Shown: one piece after another, positions 17,551 through 26,209 of the stretch
Layout of the letters: each line of letters starts with the position of its first letter
Position numbering within the stretch: position 1 is the stretch's first letter
Source of the DNA: Chryseobacterium jejuense
Lineage (GTDB): Bacteria > Bacteroidota > Bacteroidia > Flavobacteriales > Weeksellaceae
Length of the DNA: 64,000 nucleotides
NCBI RefSeq assembly: GCF_017877355.1
Contig: NZ_JAGIPR010000005.1
Coordinates: forward strand, 62,001 to 126,000
Reading direction: 5' to 3'
Translations under genes and position numbers: made by a program
Notes under the pieces: model-generated
What the model was told of the DNA's origin: nothing
What the model saw: only the letters and a program-made list of their open reading frames with translations
The model's database searches: none

Positions 17551-18552
17551 TTATTTATCACTAATTGAAAGCTCAGAAATGACCGGATAATGATCTGAAA
17601 TACTGACAGAACGGTCAACAACATAGGAAATAGCCTTCAATGATTTTGAATAAAAAACATAGTCTATTCTGATTGGGAATTTATAATCATGAAAACTGGT
17701 TGCACTTCCTCTTCCTGCTGTCATGAATGCATCTTCAAGACCTTCTGACAAGTAATAATATTCGTAAGAATTGGGAACCGAATTAAAATCTCCGGTTACA
17801 ATAACAGGATATGGCGAATTTTCCACCCCTTGACGGATTTTCTTTACCTGATCCTCGTGTATTTTGAAAGTAGGAATTAATTTTTTTACAACGCCTTTTA
17901 CTTTTCGCTCATTAGCTTCCGTATCTCCATCAAGCTTAACCATCTTCTTTTCAAACTGGAAAGGATAAAGGTAGACATCAACAAATCTATAGGTTTTACC
18001 TTTTATTTCAATATCTGCCTGAAGACCGCTTGGCAGGGTTACAACCTCATTTTCAGAAAAAATTAATTTTTCATTAGATAGGTTATGTTTCGTCAGAATA
18101 GTTAAAAAACCGTTCGATTTAGTTCTATTATAGCCTTTAAGCGTAGGATATTCCATGCCTCCATCTTCCTGCAAAAGGATAACATCTGCATCTTGGTCTT
18201 TGAGATAGTTTAAAACCTCATCCTTGCCCATAAGTCCCGCTTTTATATTGAAAGATACAACCTTTATAGCTCCGGAGCTTTCTTTCTTCTCTGAAGAGAA
18301 ATTGACCCATCGTTTTACGGGATTAATAAATGCCAGCCCCACAAACATGAATACAAACGCTCTTTTTTTCCAGCTGAATACCCAAAATACCGTTAAAACA
18401 ATATAAAGGCTCATAAGAACAGGAAATCCTAAAGAAAGCAGATTAAACCACGGAAATATTTTAGGCGGGATATAGTCATTCAATAGTGAACCTAGTAATA
18501 GGAACAGAATTCCTATATGCAGGATCAATAGTATAAGTCGGAAGATTTTCAC
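17551..18552 (-). CDS. Membrane-anchored EEP family protein, copy 2
   Basis: 333 residues, same architecture as the downstream neighbour: three N-terminal membrane segments, then an EEP domain with DVILLQEDGG, VTGDFNSVPNSYEYYYLSEGLEDAF, RIDYVFYSKS and SDHYPVISEL. Several blocks (GRGSA.SFHDYK, GDFNSVPNSYEY) are identical in the two, showing a tandem duplication; the membrane parts have diverged more. It lies 9 bp after the rhomboid gene, so mutL, rhomboid, EEP2, EEP1 and perhaps the lipoproteins form one minus-strand transcription unit. Confidence 0.88.
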   Translation of the reverse strand: MKIFRLILLILHIGILFLLLGSLLNDYIPPKIFPWFNLLSLGFPVLMSLYIVLTVFWVFSWKKRAFVFMFVGLAFINPVKRWVNFSSEKKESSGAIKVVSFNIKAGLMGKDEVLNYLKDQDADVILLQEDGGMEYPTLKGYNRTKSNGFLTILTKHNLSNEKLIFSENEVVTLPSGLQADIEIKGKTYRFVDVYLYPFQFEKKMVKLDGDTEANERKVKGVVKKLIPTFKIHEDQVKKIRQGVENSPYPVIVTGDFNSVPNSYEYYYLSEGLEDAFMTAGRGSATSFHDYKFPIRIDYVFYSKSLKAISYVVDRSVSISDHYPVISELSISDK

Positions 18553-18561
18553 AGGAAATGA

Positions 18562-19290
18562 TTAATTGAATCTATATAAATGCTTTTTCCAGCTTATTGC
18601 CAACAGCCAGCCTACCAAAGCCCCTCCTACGTGAGCTAAGTGAGCAATTCCACCACCATTTCCGGAAATTCCCAGATATACAGAAACCACAATAACGATT
18701 GGTAAAAGGTATTTTACTTTTATCGGAACCGGAATAAACATAATCCCGATTTTTGAATCGGGATATAATGTGGCAAAAGCAGCTACCACTCCGAAAATAG
18801 CTCCGGAAGCGCCCACCATAGGGGTTGCTACAATTCCTTTTAAACTATCCAGTAATTCTTTCTGCTTCAGAATAGCATCTGCATTTCCGGCAAACTGTAC
18901 ACTTGCTCCGGACAAATAAGCATCTACATTAAATCCTAACTGTTGTAATTCGCTGGAAAGCTGCTGAGCTTCAACAAAATTCCACAAATTGAACAGAAAG
19001 AAGGCTCCCAAACCACTTAAAAAATATAGTATCAGATATTTTTTTTCTCCTAATGTTTGCTCCAGAATCGGCCCAAAACTAAAGAGCGTCATCATATTGA
19101 ACAAAATATGCATGATACTTCCATGCATAAACATGTGAGTAATCACCTGCCATGAATGGAAGAAAGGAGAAAAAGGGTAAAAACCGGCAAGATAACCGAT
19201 AACCTGATTCCCCATTAAAGAGGTAACAATAAATACGATCACATTGATAATGATAATATTCCTTGTAATTGGCGGTATATTGTTAAACAT
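18562..19290 (-). CDS. Rhomboid family intramembrane serine protease
   Basis: 242-residue polytopic membrane protein. The catalytic serine is in GASGAIFGV (Ser 162) and the catalytic histidine is in AHVGGALVG (His 220), with the HMFMHGSIMHILFNM block near residues 52-66 that is typical of TM2. A loop of about 50 residues (105-155) between two membrane segments is longer than in GlpG. Substrates are unknown. The gene lies 5 bp after mutL on the same strand. Confidence 0.93.
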   Translation of the reverse strand: MFNNIPPITRNIIIINVIVFIVTSLMGNQVIGYLAGFYPFSPFFHSWQVITHMFMHGSIMHILFNMMTLFSFGPILEQTLGEKKYLILYFLSGLGAFFLFNLWNFVEAQQLSSELQQLGFNVDAYLSGASVQFAGNADAILKQKELLDSLKGIVATPMVGASGAIFGVVAAFATLYPDSKIGIMFIPVPIKVKYLLPIVIVVSVYLGISGNGGGIAHLAHVGGALVGWLLAISWKKHLYRFN

Positions 19291-19295
19291 ATTTT

Positions 19296-21086
19296 TTAAA
19301 ATTTGTTTTTAAAATCATTAAACGGAACTTCATAGAAGCATCTTTTCCCATCTGGTAAAAATTCAGGAAATCCTAGTGCTGTAAAGTCTTTAATTACCTG
19401 CTCCGCATCTTTTTTATATATAAAGTCAAATCTTGATTTCGACTGCATTTTACTCCATTGATTGTGGTAATAATGCATGAATTCATCTTCTGTTTTATAA
19501 TCCAGGATCTCGAAAAGGTTTTCCAGGAACTTCATGGCCTGTGTTTCCTTTAATCCTTCCGGAAGTGAATCAATTCTCAATACACTTTCATGAGCAATTT
19601 TCATGTCAAACCCAAGCTCTGGAAGATATTTTTTGATGGATTCATATTTACTTTTCTCAATCTCATTCATATGATATTCCAGAGAAAATAAGAGTGCGTG
19701 ACTGTTTGTACTTGTATTTGATTTCCTGGTAGATTTATTATTTTCCGAAACCAACAATCTGTGCATTCTTCCTAAATCAAGCATCAAGGTAACATCTCCT
19801 TTATTGAACAGCCAGTATCCGTTTGGTAGTCTCATCAGATCCTCATCAAAGTCTTCATCTTCAAACAGATTGATCTTTGAAGGCTCTGCCGTAATATTCT
19901 GATGATACATTTCCGTAAGGTTCTGAATTTCTTCAGGATGTACTACATTCTTTTCTTCTAAAAAAGGGTTATAATCCCTGTCTACAATAATTTCAGGCAT
20001 TTTAATAACACCACCACCGTTGCCCTTGCTTGGGATGGGTTTATTCATCATCTCATCCAATTCCGGATCTCTGTCGAAATCAAGGCTTGGAGAAACATTA
20101 TAGATTCCCAGCGACCTCTTGATTGTAGAGCGAAGTAACGCGAAAATAAGGTGTTCATCTTCAAATTTCACTTCTGTTTTCTGCGGATGAATATTGACAT
20201 CAATTTTCTCCGGGTCAAGCTCCAGATAAAGGAAAAATGACGGAACATATCCCGGTTGAAGCAGCCCTTCAAAGGCTTCCTGCACCGCTTTATTGAAATA
20301 TGGACTCCTGAAATATCTTCCGTTAACAAAAAGGAACTGTTCACCTCTAGCTTTTTTAGCACCTTCAGGTTTAGCAACAAATCCGTGAAGTTTACACCAG
20401 ATGATGTCTTCCTTGATAGGAATCAAAAGCGGTTGTAATTTTCTTCCGAAAACATCTACAATACGCTGCATCTGACTCCCTTTTCTTAATCTGAAAACAG
20501 CTTCATCATCATGAAACAGAGAAAACTCTAATCCTTCATGCGCTAATGCAACACGTTGAAATTCATCAATGACATGTCTGAATTCAATATTGTTGTTTTT
20601 CAGAAACTTTCTTCTGGCAGGAACATTATAAAAAAGATTCTTTACCAGAAAGTTTGATCCTTCAGCAGTCTGAACGGGATCCTGAAACTGAAAAACTCCT
20701 CCTTCAATATATATGTTGGTTCCAATGGAAGCCTCCCTTTGCTTTGTTCTCAGCTCTACCTGTGAAACAGCAGCAATAGAAGCCAGTGCTTCACCACGAA
20801 ACCCTTTTGTTGCGATCTTAAAGATATCTTCCGTTCCTCTGATCTTAGAGGTAGCATGTCTTTCAAACGCTAGTCTGGCATCTGTATCAGACATTCCTTT
20901 TCCGTCATCTACGACTTGAATAAGGTTTTTGCCGGAATCCCTGATAATCAGTTCAATCTTTGTTGCATCTGCATCTATAGCGTTTTCCAAAAGTTCCTTC
21001 ACGATGGATGCAGGTCTCTGCACCACCTCTCCTGCCGCAATTTGGTTGGCTACATGATCCGGTAAAAGCTGAATAATATCTGACAT
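19296..21086 (-). CDS. mutL: DNA mismatch repair protein MutL
   Basis: Couples MutS mismatch recognition to downstream repair. The N-terminal GHKL ATPase is complete: ELLENAIDAD (31-40), DDGKGM, RHATSKI and GFRGEALASIAAVS, then the transducer region with VDVNIHPQKTEVKF. I start at ATG 21086 (MSDIIQLLP, 596 residues); an in-frame ATG at 21101 adds five residues. The C-terminal dimerisation part lacks the DQHA(x)2E(x)4E endonuclease motif that I would expect after the linker; the equivalent stretch reads LLVSENNKSTRKSN. First gene of a minus-strand run continuing into rhomboid. Confidence 0.95.
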   Translation of the reverse strand: MSDIIQLLPDHVANQIAAGEVVQRPASIVKELLENAIDADATKIELIIRDSGKNLIQVVDDGKGMSDTDARLAFERHATSKIRGTEDIFKIATKGFRGEALASIAAVSQVELRTKQREASIGTNIYIEGGVFQFQDPVQTAEGSNFLVKNLFYNVPARRKFLKNNNIEFRHVIDEFQRVALAHEGLEFSLFHDDEAVFRLRKGSQMQRIVDVFGRKLQPLLIPIKEDIIWCKLHGFVAKPEGAKKARGEQFLFVNGRYFRSPYFNKAVQEAFEGLLQPGYVPSFFLYLELDPEKIDVNIHPQKTEVKFEDEHLIFALLRSTIKRSLGIYNVSPSLDFDRDPELDEMMNKPIPSKGNGGGVIKMPEIIVDRDYNPFLEEKNVVHPEEIQNLTEMYHQNITAEPSKINLFEDEDFDEDLMRLPNGYWLFNKGDVTLMLDLGRMHRLLVSENNKSTRKSNTSTNSHALLFSLEYHMNEIEKSKYESIKKYLPELGFDMKIAHESVLRIDSLPEGLKETQAMKFLENLFEILDYKTEDEFMHYYHNQWSKMQSKSRFDFIYKKDAEQVIKDFTALGFPEFLPDGKRCFYEVPFNDFKNKF

Positions 21087-21237
21087 AAAAACGTAAATCA
21101 ACTTACAAAAATAGTCAATGAAAATGGGAATTAAAACATTAAAAACGGGAATTAATATTTAATTATCAACATTTCAACAATACAGCTTTCTGCAAATTCT
21201 GCTCCAAACTGTTTGTGATATTAGCTTTCAAAGAGAA

Positions 21238-21272
21238 CAATCCCCTATTGTTTTTATACCAATAGAGGATTG
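21238..21272. other. Strong hairpin without T-run
   Basis: caatcccctattg and caatagaggattg form a 13-bp stem with one wobble or mismatch around a 9-nt loop. It lies between mutL (leftward, starting 21086) and the end of the DUF1275 gene (21333). It lacks a T-run on either side, so it is at best an atypical terminator for the DUF1275 transcript. Confidence 0.5.
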
Positions 21273-21332
21273 AACCAGCTAGTTTATACAAAAAATTAAT
21301 AGTGATATTTACCCTGCACCAGGTATCTAATC

Positions 21333-22160
21333 CTAGTCTTCAAAGACCAGTTTTCTATTCTTTTTACTTTTAGGAATCCCATGGATCTTCTCATACAGAT
21401 AAGCCAAAAGGTTCGGTTTTTTATAAATTCTGTTGTATCTGTACTTTGTATTGAAGTGCCTTACATGAATTTTATAAGCATCATATCCAATCACAATCAT
21501 AAGACATATACTGATAACATAGAATACTCTAAATTCCAGATAGTAATAGGTTAATCCTGAGAATACAGCACCTAATACATAAGCTACCATAATACTCATG
21601 AGCAACTTTGCTCTTCCAATTAATTCCCCGTTTTTTCTGTATTTCTTTTGAGTAAACATGGAAACCAGAATTCCTAAATCAGTAGTTGTTCCCGTAAGGT
21701 GGGTAGTTTTAACGGAGAAGTTGGAAATACTGGCCGTTAAACCATTTTGCAACCCTGTGGCAAAAAGCATTACTGCTACTAAAACTTCCGTTTCTGCCAA
21801 TGTTTTCTGATAATATAATTGCCCGTATACTCCTACTCCAAACAGACATAATATTTCCAATACCAGAGGCATTGCATGAGCAAAATACTTACTTTTCTTA
21901 TTGAAATTAATCACTATGAAGTTGGACAGAAAACTTCCGAAGAAGAATAAAAAGATCCAGCTGCCCATTATTGCCACCTGAGACCAGTTTCCTTTACTGA
22001 TTTCTGCAGCCAAAATTGCATAGTGACCTGTTACGTTTGATGTAAAAGAGAGAAATATAAGTAGGGATGCAATATTTATAGTACCTGCCGTAAAGGCAGT
22101 CAGCGTCCCCAACCTGATATTGTCTCCCAATGTTCTGCTGTTACTATAATTTCTTAACAT
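21333..22160 (-). CDS. YoaK/DUF1275 family membrane protein
   Basis: 275 residues with about six hydrophobic segments. The N-terminal block (LGTLTAFTAGTINIASLLIFLSFTSNVTGHYAILAAEISKGNW) and the later FATGLQNGLTASIS...VKTTHLTGTTTDLGI block are hallmarks of DUF1275. The family is proposed to transport small solutes but has no settled function. A basic C-terminal tail of about 45 residues follows the last membrane segment. It is 29 bp downstream of the Usp-like gene on the same strand, so the pair is probably cotranscribed. Confidence 0.88.
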   Translation of the reverse strand: MLRNYSNSRTLGDNIRLGTLTAFTAGTINIASLLIFLSFTSNVTGHYAILAAEISKGNWSQVAIMGSWIFLFFFGSFLSNFIVINFNKKSKYFAHAMPLVLEILCLFGVGVYGQLYYQKTLAETEVLVAVMLFATGLQNGLTASISNFSVKTTHLTGTTTDLGILVSMFTQKKYRKNGELIGRAKLLMSIMVAYVLGAVFSGLTYYYLEFRVFYVISICLMIVIGYDAYKIHVRHFNTKYRYNRIYKKPNLLAYLYEKIHGIPKSKKNRKLVFED

Positions 22161-22189
22161 TTTTTATCTTTTTTAAATTGTAATGATTA

Positions 22190-22684
22190 TTAGACCTCTA
22201 CAAAGATCTCTGCCAGTCTTCCTCTTTCCGGAAGTCTTTCTCTGATCTCAAAGGTGATTTCCACAGACTGAAGCTCTTTGCATTTTTTAATGTAAGGAAC
22301 AAGGTCAAATTTTCCTTTACCTTTACTTTTAATAGAGGTAGAATAATAAGCCTCTTCAATATTATGGGCCTCTACATATTGGTTGAAGGTTCTCTGAAAA
22401 CTCCCTGTGAAGATGTCGCAGACAATTTTATTAACTAGATGAGGGTATTTATTCCTAATGATTTCATAGCCGTCGCAGAACTCTACAGGCCTGATCTTGT
22501 TGAAAACCGTTGTCTTAGTATTGAATAAAAGATCTCTGATAGAATCTCCTGAATCATATCCTGAAACCAGAAGGATGTTATATTGGTTCTGATCTTCAGA
22601 AGTGTCTTTTTCTCTCAGTACTTTTTTCAATATGTTTAATGACTCAAGAGAGTAATCTGTTGCAATTAAAATTGTTTTAGCCAT
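22190..22684 (-). CDS. Usp-like hypothetical protein
   Basis: 164 residues. The first strand and turn, MAKTILIATDYSLESLNILKKVL, resemble the start of universal stress protein (UspA) domains, which bind ATP or dimerise. The C-terminal GS...G signature of ATP-binding Usp proteins is not visible, so this may be a degenerate or different Rossmann-like fold. Pairing with a DUF1275 membrane protein suggests a shared, unknown role. Confidence 0.6.
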   Translation of the reverse strand: MAKTILIATDYSLESLNILKKVLREKDTSEDQNQYNILLVSGYDSGDSIRDLLFNTKTTVFNKIRPVEFCDGYEIIRNKYPHLVNKIVCDIFTGSFQRTFNQYVEAHNIEEAYYSTSIKSKGKGKFDLVPYIKKCKELQSVEITFEIRERLPERGRLAEIFVEV

Positions 22685-22888
22685 GTTCTTATTATTTTGT
22701 ATTGTGTTTATCTTTTTTGATGATACAAAACTAGAACGGTCAGATTAGAAGTTCTTTGGAATAGAATTAAAATGTCATTAAAGAGATTAAAATGAGATTA
22801 GAAAATTGTTAACGGGTATTAATATGAAGAATAAAAAATCCTCAGAAAGCATTTGAAAAATAGAATTAACAAATTGATAATGTAAACA

Positions 22889-24289
22889 TTACACTTCTTT
22901 CTGTGTACTGTAAAAGTTAGGAAAACGCATCTGTACTGTAGTTCCCTGATGTTCATTGGATGTCACAATCAGTTCTCCATGATGCATTCTTACAATGTTT
23001 CTTGCCAATGGAAGCCCTATTCCATAGCCTTCGTAATTATTGGTATTGGAAGCTCTGAAAAAAGGATCATAAATCTTGTTCATCTCCCGTTCCGGAATTC
23101 CGATCCCGTTATCTTTTATAATAATATAAACATCAGCATCAGTAGCACCAAGAGAAACTTTAACCTGCTGGAAATTAGAATATTTACAGCCATTACTGAT
23201 GATATTAGCAACAGCGAGATGCAGAAGCTGCTCGTTACCCTGTACTTTTAATTTTTTAGGATTATCCGGAAGCATACTGATATCCAGATAAATATTATTT
23301 CTGGAATCAATTTTTCTCAGGGTTTCAATAACATCCCAAAGTAACTGATCCATTCTTACTTTATCCATTTTCTGGATCTTACCATCGAATCCGGTCTGGG
23401 CAATCATTAAAAGTGCCTTGATCTTTTTATCAAGCTTTTCAGCCTCATCCAGAATAATTTCCAGGGTTTCTTTATATTCTTCCGGTGTTCTGCTGATGGA
23501 AAGGGCAACATCCGCCTCTCCCATAATTGAAGTTAAAGGAGTTCGCAACTCGTGAGAAACATTTCCGATCAAATGGTTTTGGGTCTCAAAAGAGGTTTCA
23601 ATACGGTTGAGCATGTCATTAAAAGTATCTACCAGCTCATTCAGCTCCTTATTGTCTGGTTGAGACTCTAATCGAAGGTGAAGGTTTTCAGAACTGATCT
23701 CTTTTACTTTTCCTGTAATTTTAAGAATAGGCTTAAAGAGTGTTTTCGACAGATAGAATGAGAAAATCATACTGAAGAACAGTGAAAGCACAATACAGGT
23801 AAGCAGTGTTCTTTTCAGGAACCCAAGGTAATAGATTACATAATGGTTTTTGGCGGAAGCAATAGCAATATAATCTTTATCATCATACTTAAAGCTCTGC
23901 CCAATATAATAGAATTCTTTATCGTTATAGTTGTCTTCTCCCTTTTTAAGGATGTTTTTAAAGAAATAATCAGGAATATGAACTTCCTGAGAAATTTTCT
24001 TAAAATTAGAATCCGTTGGAACGGCAAAAACATAGTCTTTTTCCATTGGAAGCTCTTCGTCATTCAGACTGCTGAGAATATAGTTTTCCGGAAGATCCAG
24101 ATGATCTTTACTTTTTTCTATCTGAACAATAGTAGCCGTACGGATCTTTAAAAGTTCATAGAATCTCTGATGGGAAAAATTAACAATTGAAAAGTAAACC
24201 AAACCACTGAACAGCAATATAATGGCGGTAAAAACCAACATTAAAAGCACCATTGTTTTGGTCTGATTTGTAATCACTTTGTTAAACAT
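22889..24289 (-). CDS. HAMP-domain sensor histidine kinase
   Basis: 466-residue membrane kinase. Two membrane segments (about 11-33 and 159-180) frame a periplasmic sensor of about 125 residues, followed by HAMP (about 181-233), the H-box GNVSHELRTPLTSI with phosphoacceptor His 246, the N-box NIISNGCKYS and the G-boxes DNGIGIPEREMNKIYDPFFRA and GYGIGLPLAR. It lies 3 bp downstream of an OmpR-type response regulator, so the two form a classic pair. The signal is unknown; no adjacent transporter gives a clue. Confidence 0.95.
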   Translation of the reverse strand: MFNKVITNQTKTMVLLMLVFTAIILLFSGLVYFSIVNFSHQRFYELLKIRTATIVQIEKSKDHLDLPENYILSSLNDEELPMEKDYVFAVPTDSNFKKISQEVHIPDYFFKNILKKGEDNYNDKEFYYIGQSFKYDDKDYIAIASAKNHYVIYYLGFLKRTLLTCIVLSLFFSMIFSFYLSKTLFKPILKITGKVKEISSENLHLRLESQPDNKELNELVDTFNDMLNRIETSFETQNHLIGNVSHELRTPLTSIMGEADVALSISRTPEEYKETLEIILDEAEKLDKKIKALLMIAQTGFDGKIQKMDKVRMDQLLWDVIETLRKIDSRNNIYLDISMLPDNPKKLKVQGNEQLLHLAVANIISNGCKYSNFQQVKVSLGATDADVYIIIKDNGIGIPEREMNKIYDPFFRASNTNNYEGYGIGLPLARNIVRMHHGELIVTSNEHQGTTVQMRFPNFYSTQKEV

Positions 24290-24292
24290 TTA

Positions 24293-25000
24293 TTATGCTT
24301 TTTTCAGAACGTAACCCATTCCTATCACGGTGTGAATCAATTTATTATCATCTCTGTCATCTAATTTCTTTCTTAGATAATTCACGTAGACATCTACCAC
24401 GTTGGTTCCCAGTTCATAGTTTACTCCCCAGACAGCATCAAGTATTTCAGCTCTGGAAATCACTTTTTCAGGGTTATTAAGGAAGTAAAGCAATAACTTA
24501 TATTCTGTAGAAGTGAGTGTAATTTCTTCTCCGGCGCGGGTTACCTTTTTCGTATAATCATTTACTGTTAAATCCGAGAATTGAAATACATGCTCATTAT
24601 CAGGCTCCGGCTCCGTAATTTCCTGTGGAACTTTATTGTGGCTTCTTCTCAGTAAAGATTTTACACGGGCCACCAGTTCAATAAATTTGAAAGGCTTCAC
24701 CAGATAGTCATCTCCACCACTTTCTAATCCCAGAACAATGTTTTCAGAAGTTCCCAAAGCTGTTAAGAATAAAATCGGAACACTCTGATTCGTTTTCCTG
24801 ATCTCCTTACATACATCCAATCCGTTCATTTCCGGAAGCATAATATCTAAAATCACCAAATCGAAATCATTACCCTGCACCAGCTGCACACCGGTACGCC
24901 CGTCAAAAGCCACGGAAATTTCATATCCGTTTTCCTGAAGTCCTTTTTTAATGAAAGACACTACACTGGTTTCGTCTTCGATGAGAATTATTTTTTTCAT
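24293..25000 (-). CDS. OmpR/PhoB-family response regulator
   Basis: 235 residues. N-terminal receiver with phosphoacceptor Asp 52 in LVILDIMLPEMNGLD, acidic pocket IEDE at residues 7-10 and the switch Lys in YLVKPF. The C-terminal winged helix carries LTSTEYKLLLYFLNNPEKVISRAEILDAVWG and ends with VIGMGYVLKKA. It precedes its kinase in the same transcript. Its start region faces the divergent XRE-cupin gene across about 160 bp. Confidence 0.96.
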   Translation of the reverse strand: MKKIILIEDETSVVSFIKKGLQENGYEISVAFDGRTGVQLVQGNDFDLVILDIMLPEMNGLDVCKEIRKTNQSVPILFLTALGTSENIVLGLESGGDDYLVKPFKFIELVARVKSLLRRSHNKVPQEITEPEPDNEHVFQFSDLTVNDYTKKVTRAGEEITLTSTEYKLLLYFLNNPEKVISRAEILDAVWGVNYELGTNVVDVYVNYLRKKLDDRDDNKLIHTVIGMGYVLKKA

Positions 25001-25135
25001 AAATGAAATAAGGAGTTTTACAAAAATAGGGAAATTTTATTGGGATGGGCAAACCCGGAATCTCCTTCAGTCTTCTTATCATTTTACCTTTTTGTGAATT
25101 ACTCTTTTTACCATACAACCTATAAAGAATAATAT

Positions 25136-25143
25136 TACCTTTG
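25136..25143 (+). promoter_or_regulatory. Putative -7 promoter element for XRE-cupin gene
   Basis: TACCTTTG matches the TAnnTTTG element of Bacteroidota; the chosen start codon is 19 bp downstream. The -33 half is less clear (T-rich near 25114). Confidence 0.5.
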
Positions 25144-25161
25144 CTTTTCATTGAATACAGC

Positions 25162-25731
25162 ATGAATGACTTTTTAATAGGAATCGGAAAGAGATTAAAG
25201 GATATCAGAAAAAAGAATAATCTAACCATTCACGAACTGGCTTTCAGAGCTAATGTAAGTAATGGTCTTGTTTCCCGTATCGAAAATGGAAGAACAATTC
25301 CTTCACTTCCTGTTTTACTGGATCTTATTCAATCTTTGGATATTGATGCAAGCTATTTCTTTGAAGGAGTAGAGAAAAAATCCAATGCAAAATTCATTTA
25401 TGTTCCTAAGGAAAGTCAACAGGTTATAGAGAAAGAAGTTGAAGCCGAAGGCTTTAAATACATGCATATCTTCAGCAAAAGTCTTCATTCTTTAGGTTTT
25501 GAAGCAGCATTACTTACGCTTGAACCCAATTCTAAAAGGGAAAAAGTAATTACAGATGCCTGGGAATTCAAGTATATCCTTAAGGGAGAAGTAAAATACA
25601 TTATTGATAATGAGGAAGTCATCATGAAAGAAGGAGATTCTTTATATTTTAATGGAAAGTTTCCGCACGTTCCGGTAAGCATCAGTAATGAAAGCTGTGT
25701 GATGCTTGTTCTTTATTTTTACACCGCTTAG
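25162..25731 (+). CDS. XRE-family regulator with C-terminal cupin
   Basis: 189 residues from ATG 25162 (MNDFLIGIGKRLKDIRKKNNLTIHELAFRANVSNGLVSRIENGRTIPS). The N-terminal lambda-repressor-like HTH covers about residues 8-62 and a cupin-2 barrel about residues 110-185 (TDAWEFKYILKGEVKYIIDNEEVIMKEGDSLYFNGKFPHVP). This architecture is typical of small-molecule-responsive regulators of catabolic and stress genes. It lies directly upstream of, and co-oriented with, the TonB receptor to HAD operon, separated by 478 bp containing a candidate operator. It is a natural candidate regulator of that locus; this is inference from position. Confidence 0.9.
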   Translation: MNDFLIGIGKRLKDIRKKNNLTIHELAFRANVSNGLVSRIENGRTIPSLPVLLDLIQSLDIDASYFFEGVEKKSNAKFIYVPKESQQVIEKEVEAEGFKYMHIFSKSLHSLGFEAALLTLEPNSKREKVITDAWEFKYILKGEVKYIIDNEEVIMKEGDSLYFNGKFPHVPVSISNESCVMLVLYFYTA

Positions 25732-25751
25732 TCTCTCATTAGACAAAGTTT

Positions 25752-25827
25752 TTAGCCACTAATGCACGAATGATTTCTATGTGCCTATGTGGTGACATCT
25801 AATTTTTTAAACCACATAGATACATAG
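25752..25827. repeat. Dispersed repeat containing gccactaatgcacgaat
   Basis: ttagccactaatgcacgaat followed by gtgcctatgtggtg and, further on, accacatagatacatag, which partly pairs with it. The 16-base core ccactaatgcacgaat recurs at about 63302-63321 and a variant at 63883-63901. Confidence 0.6.
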
Positions 25828-25902
25828 TTTTAAGAATGATGTATTAAAATTCAGAATTAAAACATTCACTTTCTCATAAACATTCCGCTTTCCTTTTATT
25901 AA

Positions 25903-25927
25903 AAAAGTTTACTATTTGTAAACTTTT
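25903..25927 (+). promoter_or_regulatory. Perfect palindrome, candidate operator of the phosphonate-type locus
   Basis: The arms aaaagtttac and gtaaactttt are exact reverse complements around tattt. The 20-base string ttactatttgtaaactttta (25909-25928) occurs again identically at 32662-32681, just before the phosphodiesterase gene. It lies 282 bp upstream of the TonB receptor start. Confidence 0.6.
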
Positions 25928-26209
25928 AGTCTTATCATTTCTGTTTAAAATGAACGATATGTTAATCAAAAATCTCATTTAAACTGAAAATTACACTTTA
26001 AAAAATTAAGTTTTAATCCATTTATAACAATCTACAAATAAAGGATTTATTAAAAAACTATAGCCCTTCTTTTTCATATCAATAAAAATTCAGAAAGTAA
26101 AATTTGGGTAATAAATAGCCTCGATTTGTTAATCAATACTTAATACAAAATATTTATATATATTAAAATTATTAGCTTGATTTGCATAAAAAATTTAATA
26201 TATGTAAAA

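Larger units (their letters stand above)
25732..26209. other. Long AT-rich intergenic region before the TonB receptor operon
   Basis: 478 bp with no convincing ORF. It contains a dispersed repeat (25752-25827), a strong palindrome (25903-25927) and a long AT-rich leader before the receptor ATG at 26210. No clear terminator was seen after the XRE-cupin gene, so part of this region may be transcribed through. Confidence 0.6.
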
